A DNA stretch of 64,000 nt from Methylobacillus flagellatus_A. GTDB taxonomy: Bacteria; Pseudomonadota; Gammaproteobacteria; Burkholderiales; Methylophilaceae. Location: NCBI RefSeq assembly GCF_031344055.1, contig NZ_JADBEN010000002.1; one strand, written 5' to 3'. The first letter of the stretch is position 1, and every line of letters begins with the position of its first letter. The position numbers were made by a program, and so were the translations under genes. This document shows, one piece after another, positions 58,314 through 64,000 of the stretch. Under the pieces are notes generated by a model. It was not told where the DNA came from. It saw nothing but the letters and a program-made list of their open reading frames with translations, and did not search any database.

Positions 58314-59441
58314 TTATGCGTTTAGATAGGATTGCGCCAGCTTTTCCTGCAATCCCTGCTGATGTTCGAGCAAAGCTTGACGCAAGAGGTCAAGCCCTTC
58401 CCCTGTCTTGGCAGAAACACGCACTTTCGAGATTCTACCATATTCGTCGCGATCAAGCCCCGGCGGGATTCCGACACGATCAATCTGGTTCAGCACCAAC
58501 ACTTGGGGCACATCCTGGGCGCCAATCTCGGATAGGACAAGATTGACCTGCTCAATCTGCTCATCACGACTATCGCTGGCCACGTCGACAACATGGAAGA
58601 GCAAGTCGGCCTGCACCGCCTCTTCCAGCGTCGCGCCAAAGGCTTCCACCAGCGCATGCGGCAAATGCTTGATGAACCCCACCGTATCCGACATCACGAC
58701 CGGGCCGCCGTCGGGAATGTAAAGTTTGCGCGAAGTGGTGTCCAGGGTCGCGAACAGCTGGTCGGCCGCATAGACGCCAGACTGGGTCAGCCGGTTGAAC
58801 AATGTGGACTTGCCAGCATTGGTATAACCGACCAGGGACACGGACAGGACCTGGGAGCGCCGGCGGGCGCGACGCTGCATGCCGCGCTGCTGCTTCAGCT
58901 TGGCAAGCTTTTCGCGCAACTGCTTGACGCGTATACGCAGCATCCGCCTATCGAGCTCGAGCTGGGTCTCACCGGGACCGCCACGGACACCGATACCGCC
59001 CTTCTGGCGCTCAAGGTGGGTCCAGCCGCGCACTAGGCGTGTGGACAAATGCTCAAGCTGGGCAAGCTCCACCTGCAGCTTGCCTTCATGGCTTTGCGCG
59101 CGCTGGGCGAAGATGTCGAGGATGAGCCCTGTCCTGTCCACGACGCGCGCCTCGAGCAACTGCTCGAGATTACGCTGCTGGGAAGGGCTTAGATCATGAT
59201 TGAACACTGCGACCTTGGCATCCGCGGCCTCCATCGTGGCGAGCAATTCATCCGCCTTGCCGCTGCCAACAAAGAACTTGGGGTCGGGTTTGGGACGGCG
59301 GCTTTCTACCGTCCCTGTAATCGACATGCCCGCGCTAATGACGAGCTGTCGCAACTCCTGCAGGCTTTCCTCGTATCCAGGATCGCCAAAATCCACGCTT
59401 ACCAGTACGGAAGCATCTCCACCGACTGGCCGGTCAAACAT
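58314..59441 (-). CDS. hflX: GTPase HflX
   Basis: A 375-residue ribosome-associated GTPase that splits stressed 70S ribosomes. N-terminal HflX domain with KADELLATMEAADAKVAVFN and the nucleotide-binding RVRGGPGETQLELDRR-like segment (GVRGGPGETQLELDRRMLRI), then the G domain: G1 GYTNAGKSTLFNRL, G3 DTVGFIKHLPHAL, G4 NQID. The ATG at 59,441 (MFDRPVGGDASVLVSVDFG) fits family N termini; the reading frame continues upstream into hfq without a plausible start. It follows hfq by 22 bp. Confidence 0.96.
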   Translation of the reverse strand: MFDRPVGGDASVLVSVDFGDPGYEESLQELRQLVISAGMSITGTVESRRPKPDPKFFVGSGKADELLATMEAADAKVAVFNHDLSPSQQRNLEQLLEARVVDRTGLILDIFAQRAQSHEGKLQVELAQLEHLSTRLVRGWTHLERQKGGIGVRGGPGETQLELDRRMLRIRVKQLREKLAKLKQQRGMQRRARRRSQVLSVSLVGYTNAGKSTLFNRLTQSGVYAADQLFATLDTTSRKLYIPDGGPVVMSDTVGFIKHLPHALVEAFGATLEEAVQADLLFHVVDVASDSRDEQIEQVNLVLSEIGAQDVPQVLVLNQIDRVGIPPGLDRDEYGRISKVRVSAKTGEGLDLLRQALLEHQQGLQEKLAQSYLNA

Positions 59442-59463
59442 ATGAACAAATACTTGGCAAGAA

Positions 59464-59709
59464 TTAACCTTCGGACGAGGAGGAAGGCCCATGGGGAATA
59501 GAAACCGCACGACCTGGCACAATGGTTGAAATCGCGTGCTTGTATACCATCTGGGTGACGGTATTCTTGAGCAGGATGACGTATTGATCAAAGGAATCCA
59601 CTTGCCCCTGCAGCTTGATCCCATTGACGAGATAAATCGAAACAGGCACGTGCTCCTTGCGCAACGTGTTCAGAAAGGGGTCTTGTAACATCTGCCCTTT
59701 AACGCTCAT
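59464..59709 (-). CDS. hfq: RNA chaperone Hfq
   Basis: An 81-residue Sm-like hexameric RNA chaperone for small-RNA regulation. Sm1 is QDPFLNTLRKEHVPVSIYLV and LQGQVDSFDQYVILLKN; Sm2 is the YKHAISTIVPGR motif. The C-terminal tail is short (SIPHGPSSSSEG), usual for betaproteobacteria. First gene of the hfq-hflX-hflK-hflC run. The 250 bp upstream (59,710-59,959) presumably holds its promoter; I do not see a certain one. Confidence 0.98.
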   Translation of the reverse strand: MSVKGQMLQDPFLNTLRKEHVPVSIYLVNGIKLQGQVDSFDQYVILLKNTVTQMVYKHAISTIVPGRAVSIPHGPSSSSEG

Positions 59710-59959
59710 TTTGATGCTCCTTTACCTTGTAGTTGTATATATAGGGAGTTTTATTCTTAAAAGTAACTTTACGTGAAAAACTTTCCCCAAGCTAGCGCTT
59801 GCCACTAACAATCAGCAATTCCCTGCCTCTCAATTAGTGGGGCCTACAAGCTGAAAAACAAGTGCCTATTGTCAATTCAGTTCCGACACAACGTCATCAA
59901 CTTGACACTAGGACTGCATAGAAACCAAATTGTTCTGCCCTTTACAGGCTTTTTCTCTC

Positions 59960-61363
59960 TTATCGCTGCGCCTGCAAGACTGCCTGCATCCGTGCCAGGC
60001 CCTCTTCCCTGCCCAGCAACGCCATCACCGCATCGATGCTGGGCGACTGGGCGCCACCGGTCAGCATCACGCGCAACGGCATAGCCACCTTGGGAAACTT
60101 GAGTCCATTGTTGGTGACGGCAGCCTCAATGGCTTCATGCAGCTTTTCCTGCGTCCAATCTATCTCCTTCAGCTCGCCGAACAACGCATTCATGACCGGC
60201 AATATTTCGGGAGTCACGTGCTTTTCCAATGCGGCTGCGTCAATCTCGGGCTTGCGGTAGAAATACGCAATGTTGCTGGCAAGCTGGTTGAGGGTATTGG
60301 CGCGATCGCGGTATAGCGAAATCACCGCCTGCAGGTCCACGCCCGCGTTGACGGCAATGCCGGACCGCGCCAGGCGCCCGGCAACATCGTCCGCCAAACG
60401 CCTCAAGTCCGCCTGCTTGATATAGTGGGCATTGAGCCAGTTGAGCTTTTCAGTGTTGAACTGGGCGGCAGAAGGCGTCACATGGTCCAGCCCGAACCAC
60501 TCGCAGAACTGGGCCATGCTGAAAATTTCGTCATCGCCATGCGACCAGCCAAGGCGCGCCAGATAATTCAGCACGGCTTCCGGCAAATAGCCGTCCTCGT
60601 GATATTGCATCACACTCACGGCGCCATGGCGTTTGGATAGCTTCTGGCCGTCATCGCCAAGGATCATGGAGAGATGGGCATATTGCGGGATGGCAGCGCC
60701 AAGCGCCTGCAACAGATTGATCTGGCGCGGCGTGTTGTTGACGTGGTCATCGCCGCGTATCACCTGGGTGATCCCCATATCCCAATCATCGACCACCACG
60801 CAGAAATTATAGGTGGGCGTGCCATCCGCCCGCGCAATGATCAAATCGTCCAGCTCTTCATTTGCAATACTGATCCGCCCTTTGACCAGGTCATCCCAAA
60901 CCACGTTGCCCGTGAGCGGGTTCTTGAATCGCACGACGGGCGGAATATCTGCCGGCACGGCCGGCAATGCCTTGCCGGCCTCCGGCCGCCAGCGTCCATC
61001 GTAGCGGGGCTTCTTGCCTTCCTGCATTTGTCGCTCGCGCATCGCGTCCAGCTCTTCCCGGCTGCAATAGCAGTAATACGCGCTGCCTTCATCCAGCAGC
61101 TTCTGGATGACCTCCTTGTAGCGGTCCATGCGCTGCATCTGGTAGAACGGGCCTTCATCCCAGCTCAAGCCCAACCAGTTCATGCCGTCGAGAATGGCTT
61201 GCACGGCCTCCGGCGTCGAGCGCGCCACATCGGTGTCTTCGATACGCAACACGAACTGCCCTGCATGCTTGCGGGCATAAGCCCATGAAAACAAGGCGGT
61301 ACGGGCGCCGCCGATATGCAGGAAACCGGTAGGACTGGGGGCAAAACGGGTACGAACTGTCAT
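59960..61363 (-). CDS. gltX: Glutamyl-tRNA synthetase GltX
   Basis: A 467-residue class I aminoacyl-tRNA synthetase. The HIGH-type motif is FAPSPTGFLHIGGARTALF at residues 7-25 (SPTGFLHIG), the KMSKS-type loop is GQKLSKRHGAVSV, and DDLIIARADGTPTYNFCVVV lies between them. Start at ATG 61,363 (MTVRTRFAPSP), not the TTG four codons upstream. Standalone gene between hfq and the RND efflux genes. Confidence 0.97.
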   Translation of the reverse strand: MTVRTRFAPSPTGFLHIGGARTALFSWAYARKHAGQFVLRIEDTDVARSTPEAVQAILDGMNWLGLSWDEGPFYQMQRMDRYKEVIQKLLDEGSAYYCYCSREELDAMRERQMQEGKKPRYDGRWRPEAGKALPAVPADIPPVVRFKNPLTGNVVWDDLVKGRISIANEELDDLIIARADGTPTYNFCVVVDDWDMGITQVIRGDDHVNNTPRQINLLQALGAAIPQYAHLSMILGDDGQKLSKRHGAVSVMQYHEDGYLPEAVLNYLARLGWSHGDDEIFSMAQFCEWFGLDHVTPSAAQFNTEKLNWLNAHYIKQADLRRLADDVAGRLARSGIAVNAGVDLQAVISLYRDRANTLNQLASNIAYFYRKPEIDAAALEKHVTPEILPVMNALFGELKEIDWTQEKLHEAIEAAVTNNGLKFPKVAMPLRVMLTGGAQSPSIDAVMALLGREEGLARMQAVLQAQR

Positions 61364-61440
61364 GGGAAATCGCAATGGAAATAAACGAGGAATTTTAACA
61401 TGGCGCCAGGGCGGCAGCTGAATTGAATCACTTCACAAAA

Positions 61441-61466
61441 GAAAACCGGGACACGCCCGGTTTTCC
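61441..61466 (-). terminator. Terminator of the RND efflux operon
   Basis: 10-bp stem GAAAACCGGG / CCCGGTTTTC with a 5-base loop; on the minus strand it is followed by TTTTGTG, just past the stop of the outer-membrane factor gene. Confidence 0.82.
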
Positions 61467-61494
61467 TTAACGTATAGCTATTGATGTTGCGTCG

Positions 61495-62937
61495 CTATTT
61501 ACTGGCCTGCTTTTCAGGCTGATCGTATTGGGCGGTTTTCCACCCTCCGCCCAGGGCCTTGAAGAGATCGACGGTTGCGGTCAACCTTGCCTGTCGGCTC
61601 TGGATGAACGCCAACGCGGCATCGTTGTAAACCCGCTGCGAGTCGAGCACATCCAAATAAGCGGAATATCCCGACTTATAACGGTTCTCAGACACCTGCA
61701 ACGCCTTCTTCGCCGCTTCCTGGCTGATATTCAAGGCGTCTTCGCGCTCGCGGCTCTGGCGGACCGTCACCAATGCGTCGTTCACTTCCTTGAACGCAGT
61801 CTGGATAGAGCTTTGGTATGTTGCCAATGCCTGCTTTTGCCTTGCGGTTGCCTGGTCGACACGAGCTGACAACCTGCCCGCATTGAAAATAGGCAGGCTC
61901 AATCCCAGGCCGGTAGACCAGATACGGGATGGCGCATGCATGATTTCATTCAAGGCCGCACTTTCGCCACCATAGGTTGCCGTCAGGCTGATGGTCGGGA
62001 ACAAGGCTGCCTTGGCAACCCCGATTTGGGCATTTTCAGAGATCAAGGTCTGCTCGGCCTCGCGGATGTCGGGACGTGCCTCCAGCAAGCTGGAAGGCAG
62101 GTTTGCCGGAGGGATTGGAGGTGCTGGCAACTGGTGAATATCCCCTTCCGGCACCTTGAGCTCAAGGTCTCCCGTCAGCACGGCAAGCTGATGCTGCACG
62201 ATTTCGCGCTGGCGCACCAGGTCGGCAATCTGCGCCACCAGGTTGGAGTTGGCTACGTCGGCCTGATGCACGTCAAGGATGGAGGCAACGCCTCCCTCGA
62301 GACGCCGCTTGGTCAACGCCAGGCTTTCCTCACGGCTCTTCAAGCTGTCCCGCGACACGGCAATCTGCGCCTCCAGGCTGCGCAACAAGAGATAGTTGCT
62401 GGCCACCAATCCCGATAAGGACAAGCTGACTGTATCCTTGGCGAAATAAGTGCCCAAGGCCTGGGCCCTTGCAGCCTCACGCGCACGGCGCAACCTGCCC
62501 CAGAAATCCAGCTCGAAGTTGGTTCCCAGCTGCAGGTTGTAATTCTCACGAATCGCAGGTACATGGGACGGCAACGGGAAGGCACCGGTTTCCGTCACTT
62601 TCTGGCGCACGCCGTTTCCGCTCAGGTCAATCTGGGGAAACAAGGCAGCGCCCGCTTCGCGCATGGCGGCATCAGCCTCTTCAATCCTGGCCACCGCCTT
62701 GACGATATCCAGGTTATCGGCAAATGCCTTGTCCATCAGCTCGTTCAAGACCGGGTCCTGGAATGTTTCCCACCATTTATCCAGATTCAATGCGGCCTGT
62801 GCGTCTGTCTGCGTAGCTTCAGACGCATTGAAACTAGCTGGCAGCTTCGTGTCTGGCCGATGGTAATCCGGCCCCACCATACAGCCGGCCAAAGCCAATG
62901 TAACGGCAGCATAAATTATGTTGTGACGTACCATCAT
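61495..62937 (-). CDS. RND efflux outer-membrane lipoprotein (NodT/OprM family)
   Basis: A 480-residue TolC-like outer-membrane channel. The lipobox LALAGC gives lipidation at Cys19 (MMVRHNIIYAAVTLALAGCM), followed by MVGPDYHRP typical of NodT proteins. Two repeated helical-barrel halves are visible, with ARPDIREAEQTLISENAQIG and FPTISLTATYGGES characteristic of the family. It forms the exit duct of a tripartite pump with the inner-membrane protein whose gene ends 4 bp inside its start (ATGA overlap). Confidence 0.94.
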   Translation of the reverse strand: MMVRHNIIYAAVTLALAGCMVGPDYHRPDTKLPASFNASEATQTDAQAALNLDKWWETFQDPVLNELMDKAFADNLDIVKAVARIEEADAAMREAGAALFPQIDLSGNGVRQKVTETGAFPLPSHVPAIRENYNLQLGTNFELDFWGRLRRAREAARAQALGTYFAKDTVSLSLSGLVASNYLLLRSLEAQIAVSRDSLKSREESLALTKRRLEGGVASILDVHQADVANSNLVAQIADLVRQREIVQHQLAVLTGDLELKVPEGDIHQLPAPPIPPANLPSSLLEARPDIREAEQTLISENAQIGVAKAALFPTISLTATYGGESAALNEIMHAPSRIWSTGLGLSLPIFNAGRLSARVDQATARQKQALATYQSSIQTAFKEVNDALVTVRQSREREDALNISQEAAKKALQVSENRYKSGYSAYLDVLDSQRVYNDAALAFIQSRQARLTATVDLFKALGGGWKTAQYDQPEKQASK

Positions 62938-64000
62938 GCTGTTTCCTTTTGGTCATCGTGATGCACGCGGCTGCTGGTCTGCCCAGACAACCAGGTAAAG
63001 AACATCGGGATAAAGATCGTGGCAATAAAGGTTGCCAGCAGCATGCCGCCGAATACGCCCGTCCCCATCGAGCGGCGTGCGGCAGCACCTGCGCCTGTTG
63101 CAATCACCAACGGCACGATACCCAGCACAAACGCCATCGAGGTCATGACGATCGGGCGGAAGCGCAAGCGCGCGGCTTCGATGGCGGCCTGTTTGATCGG
63201 CAAGCCCTCTTCCAGCTTCTGGCTCGCGAACTCGACGATCAGGATGGCGTTCTTCGCCGCCAGGCCGACCAATGTCACCAGGCCAATCTGGAAGTAGATG
63301 TCGTTAGGCATGCCGCGGAACAACACCGCCAGCAAGGCGCCCACCAAGGCGAACGGCACTGCCATGATGACCGCGAGCGGCAACGCCCAGGTTTCGAACT
63401 GTGCCGCCAGGATCAGGAACACCATGATAATGGCGAAGCTGAACGCAAAGATCGCTGCATTGCCGGTGAGCTTTTCCTGGTAAGCCTGGCTGGTCCAGGC
63501 GAGCTGGTAGCCGTCAGGCAAGGTATCGTGGGCGATCTGCTCGATCAGGCTGATGGCATCGCCGGAGCTGACGCCGTAGGCTCCGCCGCCCATGACCTTG
63601 GCAGCCAGCAGGCCCTGGTAACGCTCCAACTGCTCGGCACCAATAATCTCCTTCACCTTGCTCAGCGCCGACATCGGGATCATTTCCCCGCCGGCGGCCC
63701 GCACATATACGCGCCCGATATCTTCAGGCTTCATGCGGTAAGCTGGCTCCGCCTGCAATTGCACGCGATAGGTACGGCCGGAACGGTTGAAGTCATTGAC
63801 ATACAAAGTCCCCATCGTGCTTTGCAAGGTGGCGTAAACATCCGCAATCGGCACCCCTAGGGACAAGGCCTTCGCCTCGTCCACCTCGATCGACAGCTGC
63901 GGCACCGTCGGACGGAAGAAGGTATTGATGCCGGACAGGCGCGATTCCTTGCGCAAAGCGTCCATGAAGTTATTCACCACCTCGGAAAGGTGAATCGGGT
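62934..64000 (-). CDS. RND efflux inner-membrane transporter, C-terminal part (runs off the window)
   Basis: The last approximately 355 residues of a hydrophobe/amphiphile efflux RND protein (AcrB/MexB/MexF type); the gene starts beyond 64,000. Present are the porter-domain end (GRTYRVQLQAEPAYRMKPED, then VRAAGGEMIPMSALSKVKEI) and helices 7-12 with LAAQFETWALPLAVIMAVPF, LVTLVGLAAKNAILIVEFAS, RFRPIVMTSMAFVLGIVPLV and RRSMGTGVFGGMLLATFIAT. It is proton-driven drug or solvent export. Followed with an ATGA overlap by the outer-membrane lipoprotein. The full substrate class cannot be stated. Confidence 0.93.
   Translation of the reverse strand, partial: PIHLSEVVNNFMDALRKESRLSGINTFFRPTVPQLSIEVDEAKALSLGVPIADVYATLQSTMGTLYVNDFNRSGRTYRVQLQAEPAYRMKPEDIGRVYVRAAGGEMIPMSALSKVKEIIGAEQLERYQGLLAAKVMGGGAYGVSSGDAISLIEQIAHDTLPDGYQLAWTSQAYQEKLTGNAAIFAFSFAIIMVFLILAAQFETWALPLAVIMAVPFALVGALLAVLFRGMPNDIYFQIGLVTLVGLAAKNAILIVEFASQKLEEGLPIKQAAIEAARLRFRPIVMTSMAFVLGIVPLVIATGAGAAARRSMGTGVFGGMLLATFIATIFIPMFFTWLSGQTSSRVHHDDQKETA

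Noticed and set aside
1..64000. CRISPR arrays, insertion sequences, prophage or integrase genes
   Set aside because: No regularly spaced repeats, transposase or integrase motifs were seen on either strand; the mosaic look of the sulfur region is not accompanied by visible mobile-element genes.

Overview
The window is bacterial, moderately GC-rich DNA with dense, short-spaced genes. The gene order of the housekeeping part (hfq-hflX-hflK-hflC-DUF2065-hisZ-purA) and a block of tetrahydromethanopterin (H4MPT) cofactor genes placed after purA (flavoprotein, DUF6513, DUF447, MfnB) suggest a methylotrophic betaproteobacterium, most likely a member of the Methylophilaceae such as Methylobacillus. That assignment is inference from gene content only.

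Layout. 1-2.7 kb: glnD. 2.7-6.5 kb: a cupin, a glutathione S-transferase plus secreted hydrolase, and a homodimer-type ABC exporter. 6.6-21.8 kb and 24.0-39.9 kb: a large organosulfur-scavenging region. 21.9-24.0 kb: tRNA-Asn, an unreported-looking 50-codon gene, and a DnaQ/GIY-YIG fusion nuclease. 40.1-43.1 kb: a chemoreceptor and a membrane class III nucleotidyl cyclase. 43.2-50.1 kb: 4.5S RNA, dnaX-ybaB-recR, gph-ubiG-mtaD and an OmpA protein. 50.2-53.5 kb: H4MPT biosynthesis cluster. 53.5-61.4 kb: purA, hisZ, hflC, hflK, hflX, hfq, gltX. 61.5-64 kb: the end of an RND efflux operon, cut by the window edge.

The most interesting part is the organosulfur region. It encodes two SsuD-like FMNH2 monooxygenases, a DszA/NtaA-type monooxygenase, an SsuE/MsuE-like FMN reductase, two intact and one decayed protein that resemble the desulfinase DszB (they keep its Cys/His/Arg catalytic residues and lack signal peptides, although they would probably be annotated as sulfonate-binding proteins), and two class II aldolase-like proteins lacking the third metal His. 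Transport is supplied by a TonB-dependent receptor, a dedicated TonB-ExbB-ExbD set, an SsuABC-type importer with two binding proteins, and two separate heterodimeric exporter-fold ABC pairs. The implied logic is uptake of an organosulfur compound, FMNH2-dependent oxygenation to a sulfinate or sulfite, and desulfination to give sulfite for assimilation.

Eight transcription units in this region are each preceded by a sigma-54 promoter (GG-N10-GC, mostly TGGCAY...TGC). Upstream of every one lie two or three copies of a 16-bp palindrome, TGYT-N8-ARCA, spaced about 18 or 30-35 bp apart in most cases. The only sigma-54 enhancer-binding protein in the window (37,308-38,501, no sensory domain, SfnR-like) sits among them and is the obvious candidate to bind these sites. 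GST, both SsuD-like enzymes, the Dsz-like cassettes, the receptor, the transporter and the FMN reductase would then form one regulon.
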